31,438 bases of DNA from Dimargaris cristalligena (GCA_027576995.1 JANBQC010000324.1:1-31438), one strand, 5' to 3'. Numbered from the stretch's first letter, positions 14,501 to 26,517 are shown. The notes: generated from the sequence alone by a model not told the origin. Made by a program: numbers and translations.

Positions 14501-17500
14501 GCTGGTCCAGTAGGTTAGCCAGAGCTAGACGCTGGGGTTCTACATCAGTCGGCGGGGCCAGTGGGTCATCTGGAAGAAATAGTGCCGGGTCTAGATCGGC
14601 CTCTACCGCTGGTTCACTTTGTGGGCTTAGTGGTGGATTTACGACAGGCTGGGTTTCCTGGATTGGGGATAAATTGGGGTCCGAGGAAATCATGGTCTCA
14701 TCTGCCCATGACAGCTGCTTACCCGCAAAGCCAATAGTGGTTGTATCAACAGAGGTAGGGGTTGTAACGGGCCGCAGGTGGGATTCAATAGTATTACTCA
14801 AGGCGGATGATTGGTGGGTAGACAGTGTAGTTTCGGTATATTTGGGGGTCGATGGGGCAGTCAAATGGTGAATCCAACCCCAGGGACAAGTCTCAGTCAA
14901 TGGGGACCAATGGGCCGGGCAAGTTCCATTCAAGGTGTTTATGTTGCCCGAACTGTGTGGACCAGGTAGAAGTCCAACGGTGACATTGTGATGAGTACCT
15001 GGGGTGATGCCCATAAAGGGAGTCAAAATGCCCAGCAGGTGGACCCAGGCCATTCCCCATTGTCGCCACCAGGCAGTCGATGGCGACGGTGCCGGGATCG
15101 CAGTGGTTTGATCCAGGAGGGCCCATGTAGGATTAGAAAGAGCTGTAGTATCAACCGCGCCTTCCGCTGTCGTCGGAGACTTGCGAAGATACCATTTGTT
15201 ATATAGTTCGACAATAGTACGTAATGTTCTCCGAAACGCCTTTCGAGTTATTCGAAATGCTGTATGCCGTATGAGGGCCACTTCGGGGAGCCGCCAGAGC
15301 GTATCGGCCAATCTTTGGCCTCGTAACAGGCCGCGCCGCACCATGGAGCGGAGCATACTGTACCCCAGGTAGTAACCGCCGTCCCGATCCGGCGTATTAA
15401 ACACCCAATACCAGTGGAGGAGAAATTGGTAGGTGGCCCGGGCCCAGCATGCTAGAGTCTGCCAGGTCTCGGACCCCTCTAGCCAGTAGGCGAAGGGGAA
15501 GGTCAGCGGCAAAGTAGCCATAGTCCAGGCCGTGGGCGAAATGAGTCCCAAAATGCGGCAGAGAGTGGGAAATGTATGGACCAACGTCAGTAGAGCAAAA
15601 AGGTACGCAATGCATGCGCGGAGTTGCAACCGGGTCAAGTCGGGGAACTGGAAATACCGCTCCCGTAAGGATCGGTGGCGGGGAACAGGCGCAGAGCCCG
15701 TCGAACCCGGGGACGGAAGAGGATTGACGATGAACAAACGGTTAAGGCTTCGAATCGCCGCATTAAGACCCAACATCACTAATAACCAGAGAAAGCACGA
15801 GAGGGACACTTGAGTCAGGCCCAGAGCGGTGTAGAGAAGATGGGGTGACAAGGGACCGGGGCTCGGAACTCCCACTGAAGTATCATTAGGGGCGCTAAAT
15901 ACGTGCGGGAGAAGGGTTGCGGTAGTAAGGTAATCCAACTCAGTGGTATCATGCAGGACAAATGGGATTTTTCGGGGGTAAAAGCCGAGGGGTAGGGATA
16001 CCGGCGAAGTCAATTTGCGGTCGAATAGAGTATTCGCGGAAAGCACGCCTAGGTTGGGGTAGGTCGATTCGGCGATGCTACAATTGCGGGGCGTCCGGCG
16101 CGGAAATGGGAATGGGAATTCCACCGGTAGGGATTTTATACCGCCACCATTACCAGTGCCCATTGATTGGCCTCCCACTTCGGCCGCCAGAGTGGGATTG
16201 GCGGCATCGGTGACCGCTGTCAGCGTGGTACCTCGGGCCGACTGCCATACACCCAGCAAGGACCGATACCAGTTCTGCGGAGAAAAGGGGAAGTCAGTTA
16301 AGGGACCACCTGCTGAGTTCCCAGCGGGTGATCCCAGCGAGCCATCAAGCGACTGGCCATTAGCGAAAGTCTCGTTGAAGTGCTGGGAATTGAAAGGGCG
16401 GTATTGCCAAATTACCGAAGCGTATTGGGATGCCAGTTTAAGCGCGGTTGTTACTTGAGTTATATTCTGCCCCTGGTAGATCAAGATGGGGTTTGCTGCA
16501 GTGGCGCGTGACGATTGGGGCTTCGTGGGCCGGGAAAAGAACGAGCCCGTCGATTGATCCGTTGGCGGCGTATGTGGTTGACTATTGGGGGCCCGCCGTC
16601 GTTTATCGGATCCAAAATGGGACCAATGGTTAAACTCATGGTCACCGTCGAAAATTCCTAGAAAGGCGCTAGCCACGGTGTTGATAAAGAGGCCTAAACT
16701 CAGACCCGCGGAGACGAGGGTCGCCCCTAGAAAGATGATGTTCCACTGCCAGGGGGTGCGGCGCGCTAATTGGCGAAGGAATCGGTAGTCAGTGTAAAGA
16801 CGCTGTAGCTCACCGCTCCGCTTCACGAAGGTTTGGTTACGGGTAAGGTTGAGGAGCTGTAAATCCCGGCTACGTTCCTCGAGCTGATTGCCGGTCTGGC
16901 GGAGGGACGATGTTGCCGCATGGAGGTGCTGACTAAGTGAGGCAAAGTCGGGCCGACCGTTGGGAAGAGTGGGTGATACTGGGGCGGAGGGCGTTCGAGT
17001 TGGCCACGCACCAGGAATAGTAGGGCTCGAAGATTCAGAGGCGGCCCCAGTGGTATGGGACTCCTTCGGCCCGATAAAGGTGTGGGGTCGACGGACTAAC
17101 ATGGACCGCAGGTCCAAAGTACTGGCCGGGGGTATGGGTGCTATCACACACCGGCGAATAGTCCGGGCTCCCGTATTGGGAGTCACATCAGGGGCTGCCG
17201 CTTGGGATTGGTGACTGCCGTCACGGGGAAGGGGGGCAGGAGTAGTTCCGAAATTGTGAAGAGCATCATTTTCTATGTGTATAAGAGGCGACATGGTGCC
17301 GAACGAATCCCCCTTGCCGATTTTAGCGGGTAGGGACTGCCGAAGACCAGGCTTAGATTTCCGCTTGCGAAGGGTACAAACTTCAGTAAAGCCACTCCGC
17401 ACGGTACCCTCGACTTCGATGCTGTCCTGTACTGGAGTAACAGAGGTGCTCGTGGTGGTGGGTCGAAAAGACAGCTTCTTGGGTGCAACGGGAGTCACGC

Positions 17501-19607
17501 GTGACGACGGAGGTGATGGAATACTCTTAAACGGACTTTGCCTACCAAACCCCGTTGGCGAAACCGGAGACCGGGGTGGCTCGACTCCACATGTGGCCGA
17601 TACCGAGAGGGGTCGGAATGCCAAGCACGATGGGGATGATGCTGTCCGGGACCGACTAGGCGAATCGGTTGGGTCGGATATCGATCGCCCATGGCCTGTG
17701 GACCGACGCCAAGGGAAAGCTAATTTTCGGCCCATAAGTCGGATGTCCTGCTGGAACGTCTCGCCCTGGCCGAAAATAAACATTCTGGACCGATTCACCA
17801 GGGACCGGCCGTTATCCGCCCAGGTCTCCCCCGTCAGAGACCCGATCCGTGGCAGACGGGACTGGAAGTCGTGGGACCTGGCCTCGAATTTCCGCATCAT
17901 TTGCCGAAATACCTCGCTGCTCCGGGACTTGAGCCGAGGCAAGGTGGTTGGGGACATCTGGCCCATGCTAAACAAATGACCTCCGCCCACCATACCGGCT
18001 ATATAGTTAGTGGCGGGGGAGGTCATGGAATTGCTCAGGAGGGCACGGGGAGGTAACGGGGGTTTGCCACCACTCGGGCGGGCGCGGCGTCTTCCCAGGC
18101 GACCCAGCGGACCGGCCATGGCCCCGCCTCGACTCTGGGTAGTCAGACCATCGTCATCGGAGTCCATGTCGGCATGCTCCTGCAGGAGACTTCGTCGCCG
18201 CCGCCAATGCAGGTGATCCAGTTCCCGTTCAAGGGACTGGATCTGACAGACCACGATATCCAACTTGAGCTGTAGTTGTTTTTGGTGGTCGAAACGGAGG
18301 GGTAGTGTGCGGATGAGGGCCCACAGCTCGACCATGCCTCGGGGAACCAGCCACAGCGCAAGGGGAATGGTCAGGAGGCACTGCCAAGTATAATAGAGCC
18401 AGGTTTCGGCTACCAGAGGGGTCAGCCCCAGGAAACCCAGGGTAACTACCGCAACCAGTATGACCTGCAGCGTTTGAATAAGTACAGTGACGGTGAGAGC
18501 CTCTCGGAAACGGGACCAAAACCGGGCCAGCGGGTCGGTTTCGGTAAAGAAATACGCGTAGGGCAGCACAAACCAAAGCCCGAGCTGGGTCAAGTAGGCC
18601 TGGTAGTGCCATAGAGTATCGACGAGGCTATGGTCCAAGAGGTCGTGCCAGGAAAATACGGGTAACCAGGGAAGGGCGGACCGGCCGTAGGCGGTGGGAT
18701 TCGGCTGGTGGCCCCAATGCGCCCAGCTGATTTCCAGGGGGAATATCCTAAAATGGGTGAGCGCATCGCGATAATTAGCGAGCCAAATAGTGGTGAACAG
18801 TAAAATGAATTCCATGGAAATAACGGTCAGGGCATAGGCACAACTTAGGCGAGGAACGAGAGCCGACCAGTAGATGGAAGTTTCCGACACCTGGTGGGCC
18901 CACCGGGTCGCGTTGGTGGGAACTCGGCACATCCGAGGGGCTGGGGAGGGTGTTCGCGTGCGGGCCCCATGGGGGGAAGGCGGGGTTAGGGTAGTGGGGG
19001 AAAGGGTGGAACGCTTCGCGGCCGTGGGTTTAGCGAACAGATTCTGCCAGGACGCATCCGGGCCGAAAAGGGGCGATAGTGATGCGCTAATTCGGCGCGG
19101 AAAACTCAATCGGCTAGACGGGGATTTGTCGGTCGGTGAACAGGGTTCAGTGGCGGGAGTGACGGATCGGGAAACGGGGAATGAGCCTGGGACACTTTCG
19201 GCGCCGGTTTGAACCAATGTCGAAGGGGCTACACTGGCCGGCCGTGGGGTTTGGGCGGGGTTGGGACCCTGAGTCTCGTAGGTATATTTTCCATAAAGGG
19301 GCCGGCGGGGCGATACGGGGAACAACAGTACGACAGTCAGATAATAGAGGGTAAAGAGGAATAAATAGGCGAAACTGGCTAAGATATGTTCTCGGATAAC
19401 CACATTAAAGAGGTGGTAACTAAAGTCGGGGTCGGGGTTGAGTTCGGCGGCGGGGCCACCCGTCGGACGATGGGCCGCGGCTACCGGTGGGGATAATGGG
19501 GGTACGGCATCCGGCTGGGCAGCGGTGAGGGCTGGCCCGGTGCTGAGCAGCACCTGACAGACGGTCAAGGCGAATGGGAGGCACCGGGAAACCACGGCAG
19601 GCCACAT
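11544..19607 (-). CDS. Giant LMBR1/LIMR-type multipass membrane protein with large insertions and Trp-rich C-terminal tail
   Basis: One uninterrupted frame of about 2,687 codons. The first ATG is at 19607 (the frame is open upstream only to a TTG); residues 1-30 look like a signal peptide. The LMBR1 core is recognisable by eye: an IREHIL...TLYYLTVVLLF helix (about 70-97), a helix at about 253-277, then SLVDTLWHYQ...LPYAYFFTETD (about 327-358), matching the family's LPFAYFFTESEG signature. Helices follow at 370-397 and 402-421, then coiled coil at 440-470. The core resumes at about 903-986 (coiled coil, then WQWNIIFLGATLVSAGLSL), at 1258-1285, and at 1327-1353 (HTFPTLCRILGL, like family SALPVFSRTLGL). 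Insertions of about 130, 440 and 270 residues, rich in Ser, Pro and Thr, separate these blocks. A tail of about 1,200 residues carries Trp-rich and Tyr-rich clusters and two hydrophobic stretches (about 2296-2314, 2657-2676). Family members are usually 500-700 aa with nine helices, receptor-like or trafficking proteins. In-frame introns cannot be excluded. Confidence 0.85.
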   Translation of the reverse strand: MWPAVVSRCLPFALTVCQVLLSTGPALTAAQPDAVPPLSPPVAAAHRPTGGPAAELNPDPDFSYHLFNVVIREHILASFAYLFLFTLYYLTVVLLFPVSPRRPLYGKYTYETQGPNPAQTPRPASVAPSTLVQTGAESVPGSFPVSRSVTPATEPCSPTDKSPSSRLSFPRRISASLSPLFGPDASWQNLFAKPTAAKRSTLSPTTLTPPSPHGARTRTPSPAPRMCRVPTNATRWAHQVSETSIYWSALVPRLSCAYALTVISMEFILLFTTIWLANYRDALTHFRIFPLEISWAHWGHQPNPTAYGRSALPWLPVFSWHDLLDHSLVDTLWHYQAYLTQLGLWFVLPYAYFFTETDPLARFWSRFREALTVTVLIQTLQVILVAVVTLGFLGLTPLVAETWLYYTWQCLLTIPLALWLVPRGMVELWALIRTLPLRFDHQKQLQLKLDIVVCQIQSLERELDHLHWRRRRSLLQEHADMDSDDDGLTTQSRGGAMAGPLGRLGRRRARPSGGKPPLPPRALLSNSMTSPATNYIAGMVGGGHLFSMGQMSPTTLPRLKSRSSEVFRQMMRKFEARSHDFQSRLPRIGSLTGETWADNGRSLVNRSRMFIFGQGETFQQDIRLMGRKLAFPWRRSTGHGRSISDPTDSPSRSRTASSPSCLAFRPLSVSATCGVEPPRSPVSPTGFGRQSPFKSIPSPPSSRVTPVAPKKLSFRPTTTSTSVTPVQDSIEVEGTVRSGFTEVCTLRKRKSKPGLRQSLPAKIGKGDSFGTMSPLIHIENDALHNFGTTPAPLPRDGSHQSQAAAPDVTPNTGARTIRRCVIAPIPPASTLDLRSMLVRRPHTFIGPKESHTTGAASESSSPTIPGAWPTRTPSAPVSPTLPNGRPDFASLSQHLHAATSSLRQTGNQLEERSRDLQLLNLTRNQTFVKRSGELQRLYTDYRFLRQLARRTPWQWNIIFLGATLVSAGLSLGLFINTVASAFLGIFDGDHEFNHWSHFGSDKRRRAPNSQPHTPPTDQSTGSFFSRPTKPQSSRATAANPILIYQGQNITQVTTALKLASQYASVIWQYRPFNSQHFNETFANGQSLDGSLGSPAGNSAGGPLTDFPFSPQNWYRSLLGVWQSARGTTLTAVTDAANPTLAAEVGGQSMGTGNGGGIKSLPVEFPFPFPRRTPRNCSIAESTYPNLGVLSANTLFDRKLTSPVSLPLGFYPRKIPFVLHDTTELDYLTTATLLPHVFSAPNDTSVGVPSPGPLSPHLLYTALGLTQVSLSCFLWLLVMLGLNAAIRSLNRLFIVNPLPSPGSTGSAPVPRHRSLRERYFQFPDLTRLQLRACIAYLFALLTLVHTFPTLCRILGLISPTAWTMATLPLTFPFAYWLEGSETWQTLACWARATYQFLLHWYWVFNTPDRDGGYYLGYSMLRSMVRRGLLRGQRLADTLWRLPEVALIRHTAFRITRKAFRRTLRTIVELYNKWYLRKSPTTAEGAVDTTALSNPTWALLDQTTAIPAPSPSTAWWRQWGMAWVHLLGILTPFMGITPGTHHNVTVGLLPGPHSSGNINTLNGTCPAHWSPLTETCPWGWIHHLTAPSTPKYTETTLSTHQSSALSNTIESHLRPVTTPTSVDTTTIGFAGKQLSWADETMISSDPNLSPIQETQPVVNPPLSPQSEPAVEADLDPALFLPDDPLAPPTDVEPQRLALANLLDQPDYDYAAAWSIWWHWKQTQWSETHQQIRRHRARLTPPTPAAPGRLRGLMDKPWHISRSLWQWLAPSKSPVPRRGVLEGITWPVWNGIFIPPYGSTRVCRDSPQMDQCPVDLVGYREWAVAYRVFCPRSTAIGPRKTWPLVDQARIMAWSLQKRTKRIYDPCQRAVSHGIERVGSFCGQSISTIRRWWEAIHLWAYPPRMAPNPTCTLPLSTTLNSKVSYDSSSAPSVIAGLSTDTSTEPAPSPAWPGIAAIPYHAVRHGLGYLGHWFGYPAPLAENIDSPDLTVEDIPLSSQSTGDMDNDQADRDKHEALRVAAQRRLLQSAQMQLRSLPPTPPPPAPLLFYQIEFGGSDNDHMSDLDEDDDSVGSTSGVRGDYAKHSEQGRGGPQSLPPLCPLVERQYLYYYYLAYYQAVYLRTVDRSLHHEIQELATLAKPASGARKQSGISTASGSGEAETSAIYTSKAEPGDSVEISPRDTNHAIHEKDPDDVDWTELLKDPKFNWGDPKSVWLFWWLWWNRFLEDHHAKPISLDGGPDSLGPSHISWSNITDTALHLTLGVPFPHNTDPESGEALNPEYVRSAYATDGWLATQSEEILRPVASFVFNLLWTVIAISSGSAPSEQYSIWTMFAHNQWWWWRRNRRPLFDFPGGGSSAATMTEAVAQKMNDPLYHYGHNRRETVGTRSELGFDLGGEPYLGFKQPNPLSKASQVSAKPTKADRTNRNSDPYSNKPHPTVPLPLTWYGRFQGPGQNATTWATDWKAWQIQHWIPIVETGRDTAPSTSESSIPTMSMEVNLSDAITTITPAKEVHPFTFTRSGFGAEPLSTSPLQSADLRADADDASAQPMEVELPDSLRLQASTCSAPLCPSSATFPAASSQELPDANTNHSSTPLPWANDPNFAKPNRRHSWLTSPPPTPPLPPLILATAGERGGTQAHHHHYAYHSAWSIPMTMDTSSPSAWISIGLFLFRSALVVLLSFKMTETVVNLFL

Positions 19608-20755
19608 GGGGAGGCGCTGCAAATGAGAACAATCGGAGCCGCCCGCAGCACAGCTAGAAGCGGTGGAAGGGGGTGGTTAATTCACGGGGGAGCGGAAGGG
19701 ACCGAACGGAAAGTGAAGTTAGCCGTGAGGGGCCGAATTACCGACTGGGTCCGATAAAACGAAAGCAGAATGTGCCGACTGTGTAGGAAGTGGATTCGAC
19801 GGACGGAATGGTAGATGCAATGCGGAACAGCGCATGGCCAGTGCGGGGAGAGAAGCTCTATTGTATTGAACTTGGCAATGGTCTGGCGGAGTCGGTGCAA
19901 ATTCGCCACAAGAGAATGAATAAGGATAGACGTCAAACCCCAAGTAGACGCCCGAGTAAAATAAAAATAAGTATGAAAGGATAAACCAAGCCAATGCCTT
20001 GGAAAAAAGGACAGGGCAATTAAGGGAACGCTTTTGGGCAACGGGCGGGAGTACGGTTTTTGCCGCGATCCAAAGGGTTGGGGCTGCCCAGAATTTTTGG
20101 GTGGCTAATAAAGCGACGACAATTTTAACAGGGGCCAACAGTCGTGGTATTCCCAGGACATTGTGAAGGAGACATCATCAAACTCGCCAGACCTTCGACA
20201 AGTAGTGTTGGCGTGGTCGGCTGGAGATTTAATGATTTTCAATCTACTAGGGGGGAGTTCCTGGCCATGGTGCACTATTAAATTCACTGTGATTTCTATC
20301 TAGGTCCGTGTATCGTTTAGCTGAATTCTGTAGAGGAATGTGTGTAAACTACCCCAAAGAACCCAAGCTTAGGCAAAAATCAATCGGCCCGTATGGTCTT
20401 TTTTCCGGTTTGTTTACCGTTAATATCTCAGCTTGGTATGGCTTCTACTTCAGCCTTGCCACATATCACTGTTGTGAATACCTGTTTACTAGGCGTGCAG
20501 CTTCTACTTTGTGTCCCAAATTCCCCCACCGGAGGACTCTTCCATTTAACAATTGAACTCTTTTGTTGTCGATGATTTGTTTAGTTGCTTCCATTTCCCA
20601 CTTCGCCAACTACCCTCCTTTGCTTACTCCTAATCCTCCTTTGTGCAGCCTCTCGCCTGGGATTAACTCGTAAACTGCTCACCATTGTCTTTACCCACTA
20701 GCTTAATTCGCTTATCCCCCTAACCTCTGGCCCACGGAGGCAACATTTCGTGAAT
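19608..20755. promoter_or_regulatory. Shared upstream region of two divergent genes
   Basis: About 1.15 kb between the starts of the giant membrane-protein gene (minus) and the RBBP4-like gene (plus), so it must hold both promoters and 5' UTRs. Minus-strand open segments at 19682-20138 begin with TTG, not ATG, and are not called as genes. A CATTTGCAG just upstream of the ATG at 19607 could be the acceptor of a 5' UTR intron on the minus strand. The last ~200 bp before 20756 are C/T-rich, as in many fungal leaders. Confidence 0.5.
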
Positions 20756-22797
<2,042 letters not shown>

Positions 22798-22799
<2 letters not shown>

Positions 22800-22853
22800 A
22801 GAACGCCCGTCTTCCACTGGCTGGTTAGATAATCCCTAATCTAACAGTTCTTT
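22798..22853 (+). other. 3' UTR stem-loop overlapping the RBBP4-like stop codon
   Basis: AAAGAAC (22798-22804) pairs with GTTCTTT (22847-22853) and encloses a second stem, GTTAGAT (22824-22830) with ATCTAAC (22839-22845). The outer arm starts inside the TAA stop, and an AATAAA hexamer at 22795-22800 also overlaps the stop. A T-rich stretch follows. It may mark or tune 3' end formation; function is not shown. Confidence 0.4.
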
Positions 22854-24094
22854 CTTCGGTTTTTTATTTTTATTTACATTCTCCTACCCTAATTTCTAAC
22901 ATCTTTTCGGCAGTATTGCCAAACCCACCGAAACTCTATATCCACCACTATGCTCTACGTACTTCTCAATAATAGGTTTATTCTAAAATATATTTTAATT
23001 GCTTGTTCGATATAATAGTAGGGCGATTTGCTATCAATAAACGTACAGCCTGTCTGATTTTTTACTCAAGTTGCAAGCAACCGTAACTGTAGCTTACCCC
23101 ATCAATGTGCCTATACAGTCCTCGGCTAGGTAGCCATGTGGCGTAGTGCCAAAGCTCGGGGGATATTTCAAACCTGTTGGATCGACTAAAGAAATATCCA
23201 AATGTTATGCCTGTTGTGGCCGGGCCTGCTTAAACCTTAAAATTATACCCTGGCCAAACTATTTTGGTTTTGAAAAAGGGAAGAATACTACCGGAAGCTG
23301 ATTTTCACCTTTTCCCACCTAGATTGGCACCTCGGCAGACTGGGCTTTATCTTCCAATATTCATTTATTAGGGCGACTTCATTATAAAAGGTTGGGGCGT
23401 ATCCCCAGCTTTGGTATTCCCAAGCCACCATCATTGGCGACTTCCATTATTTCGTCCATTCTTCTAATTAGTTGTCTTCACTTTTCATTACTACCCGTTG
23501 GGATGTTTTAGTACCAGTGGCATCACAGTAAGTCGTTATGTTCAGGTTATTTTTTACTAACCAATTTTTCTATAAATACTTACCAAGTAATCTCTCAATA
23601 CAGCCAAGCAGTTAAACACTATTCAAGTTCTCTATTGGTTTTTTCCTGATCCTTGATCTCTGGTATTATCTTATCCGCGTCGCCACTTGGCCCAAACCCA
23701 TACATTGTGCCCCGTCTGCTACATACTAGAAGGATTCCCGGTTGTCTAATTGCCCCTGCTTGAAGTCCAGACAAGAACCGTCCCCGCCGAGTATGAGTTT
23801 TCCCCAAAGATCGCCGTTTACCACCAGGCTATCACTGCTCCAACCGGTACTGATATAAGGTAAACAGGTTCTATTGGCATGTTGTGGCTGAACTCATTGC
23901 CACAATATAAATTACAGGAAACATCTGATAAATTATTTAGATTTAATGATTAGGTAGGGTTGGACTTGGTGATATCATACAGACACGGATGAAGTATTTA
24001 CGGAATTGAAGAAAATATAGAGTCATCACGAGTTTACAAAAATACGAACTTCATACATACATAAATAAAATTCTAGGGATAGGGGGGGGGGTAT
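22854..24094. other. Intergenic region between convergent genes
   Basis: Holds the 3' ends of the RBBP4-like and diacylglycerol kinase genes. No conserved frame or RNA gene is recognised. A run of ten G lies at 24082-24091, just beyond the kinase stop codon. Confidence 0.5.
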
Positions 24095-26296
24095 TTATAA
24101 GTGCGCCGAAGGGGGTGGCGAACCAATAGACCCCCGAAGTTGAACCGGTGGAGGAGGTGCGCTGGGTAGTTTGGTTGCATCCCTTACCAACCGGGAGGTC
24201 TGGGCACTGGACCCAATCGCACGCAGGGACTCCTTTTTGCGGAACCGAATGACTTTGGGCATATACAATCGGTAAAACTCGCCGTCCACGAAAATACAAG
24301 TCTCCCCGAGCACATTGGATTCCCGCCGTAGATTACGGAACCACCCTGTGCCCGAACCCTGCTCGGTGCCACTCGTGGAGGGGGGGTGGCGGAAATTTAG
24401 TTCAAAATGGTCTTCGATTTGCCCCAACCGGGCTAATTGGCCGCTGGGGTGGAGCAGCTGGTGTACGTAAGCGAGGACATCCTTAAACCCGAAAATCTCG
24501 AGTTTGCCGTCACCGCTGAGTTGCTCCTGCCAGTGGGTGGGGTCCGTGAAACCCTGGCGGTTTTCCACCACCCCCGGACGTTGCGCTGCTTCGCCCCACA
24601 GGTCGATTTCCCGGCCCCAGATGTGGGGAATGTTTTGAATCACAATTTCGACGGGGTGGATGACTAGGGTGGCGGGAGTATCGGGGCCCTCCTTGGGCGA
24701 GTCTGCGGTGGCAGCAGTGGTTTTTTCGGACAGGTTTTTCTTGGGCTCAGTGGGTTCTCGAGTCACCAGTATCTCCTGGCCATCCCGGGTAATGGATTTG
24801 AGGATTTCAGTGACACTCGGGAACTTGCGGAAAACGACCCATTTAAGCGATTCGACAAAGTATTGGAAGAAATTGTGAGTTCGGGTCCGCTTTCGATTGG
24901 CTTCGAAACCAGCGCCCACGTAACCTATTTGTTTTTCAAAAGAAATAATGGAATCAAAATGATAGTTTGATAGTTTAGCGATTAGTGAACCTTGAAATAT
25001 TTACAAAAAAAAAATAACAGAGTCAGGGTAAAAACCCTCACAAAGCCAAATAAAATATTGATACAATGGAGTTCAACAGGGCGGAATGGCCTTTTTGTGT
25101 ATCTTACCTTGTACGCCCATCGCAAAATAGCTGCACATGCGAGTGGCCAGCTTGTCCAGTTTTGGGCCTGGTTCGGCCTTTTTCTGGGCCTTTTGGATGA
25201 ACCCGCCTTCAAAGGTTTCGATTTCAATGTCCCAGATATCGAGCAGGGCCATATCGCCGTCTAAGCGCGCCTCGGTGATTTTACAAAGACTGATGAGGTG
25301 ATTGCCGACAAAATTGGATTCCACCGTTTTACCCCAGCCCAGTGCCTGGCTGAAGTCGTTACCGGTGCCAAAGGGGATGCAGGAGAAGTACACTTTAGAG
25401 AAATCAATCCCGGCCTGATGCAAATGATCGTACACGGTCATTACGGTACCGTCCCCACCGGCACTCCAAATGTGGATTTCAATAGGCCGCAGACACTCCG
25501 GGGGGCCTACGTTGGGGGAATTTTCATTGGCTAAAGGGAAAAACGATGCGAGACGATCCGGGGAGGCCGCCATCTCGCCGTAGATGGTGGTTGGGCACTC
25601 GTCGGGTAAAAGTGACTGGCGATTCGACGCATTCGGTGACGGCCAGGGATTGCCGTTAGGGGTGGTGTTCAATTCGGTCTGGCCCAAGGTAGTGGTGGTG
25701 GTAGTGGGGTGTGTCGATTGGGGAGTAGGTGGTACGGTAGGGTCGGACGTTGGTGTTACCGTGTCTTGGGAAGTCGGCCGGTTGGTTCGAGAAGGGTGCG
25801 TCGAGTGGGATGGGGGAGAGGCGGCGCTTCGTAGTTTATCGACCCGAGCCTGGGCCTTTTGGAGCCAGAGCAGATAGCTAATACCCTTTTGCTTCTCGGG
25901 TTCATCAAACAGATTATACCACTGAATCTGAACATTGTGGTTACTCTTGAGCCGGAAATGCTGATAAGGTAGGTCAGTCAATTGCCGACCGACTTGGTTG
26001 CCGGACTTGGGGTTGACAAATATGAACACGTAGACCGAGGGGTGGTAAGCGGAGGACACCCATTGCCGCTCGCTCCAGGTGCTGATGGACTCGTGGCTAC
26101 CTGTATGGGCGTGAGTCGAAGGGTTGGGAAGAGCGTCGTCTCTTGGGGTATGGGAACCGGAAATGTCGGGGGTGGGAGTTACTAGGGTGGTGGCCCCCTT
26201 TGTCGCTGGGCTAGAAAGAGACTTGGGTTGAACAGGCAGCCCAACGTCCGGCTTAGGTATCAGTCCGACCGGACTAGTGTCAATGACAGTAGTCAT
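24095..26296 (-). CDS. Diacylglycerol kinase (two exons)
   Basis: Phosphorylates diacylglycerol to phosphatidic acid using ATP. Exons (minus strand) 26296-25108 and 24924-24095 are joined across a 183-bp intron (GTAAGA...TAG) to about 672 aa. The start is the ATG at 26296; the frame continues upstream only to a TTG. The catalytic domain begins VFIFVNPKSGN (NPKSG at 95-99), with the nucleotide-binding SAGGDGTV (GGDGT at 280-284) and PFGTGNDFSQALGWG. The accessory domain spans the splice junction (MGVQGYVGAGFEANRKR) and continues with IVIQNIPHIWGREIDLWG, DGKLEIFGFKDV and IFVDGEFYRLYMPKVIRF. No Cys-rich C1 domains or EF hands are seen; the first ~80 residues are Ser/Thr/Pro-rich. A low-complexity insertion of about 113 residues (156-268) interrupts the catalytic domain before GGDGT. 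Yeast Dgk1 is an unrelated CTP-dependent enzyme, so its name is not used. Confidence 0.93.
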
Positions 26297-26451
26297 ATGT
26301 GCGATTGTGAAAAGCAATAGCCAATGCTGGGCTAATCGAGGGCTATGCAGGGTACAATAGCTGGCGGCAGTTCGGGTGGATTATAATCGGGGAACCACGT
26401 AATTGATGTGTGATGATGTTGAAAATAGTGAAGTTGCTATTAGCCAGCGTG

Positions 26452-26517
26452 ATTGGCCAAAAATGATAATCGTCGGGCGCGTAGGACATATATTACCGAA
26501 AACGAGGAATTACGTCA
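26452..26517 (-). promoter_or_regulatory. Possible diacylglycerol kinase promoter elements: CCAAT box and CRE/ATF-like site
   Basis: On the coding (minus) strand, CCAAT lies at 26456-26452 and TTACGTCA occupies 26510-26517, about 155-220 bp upstream of the kinase ATG. TTACGTCA is a typical bZIP (ATF/CREB-type) core and CCAAT is bound by HAP/NF-Y complexes. Both are short enough to occur by chance, so the role is inferred from position only. Confidence 0.3.

Noticed and set aside
11737..18612. Many frames of 60-234 codons on both strands inside the giant gene
   Set aside because: They are shadows of a GC-rich 8-kb reading frame; none has recognisable domains, while the long frame carries LMBR1 motifs.
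19682..20138. Overlapping minus-strand frames of 119 and 139 codons upstream of the giant gene
   Set aside because: Both begin with TTG rather than ATG, show no recognisable domain and lie in the shared upstream region; no splice donor joins them convincingly to the giant gene.
23120..23200. tRNA-like A-box (TGGCGTAGTGCC)
   Set aside because: No matching B-box (GGTTCGANTCC) at the right distance and no cloverleaf could be drawn.
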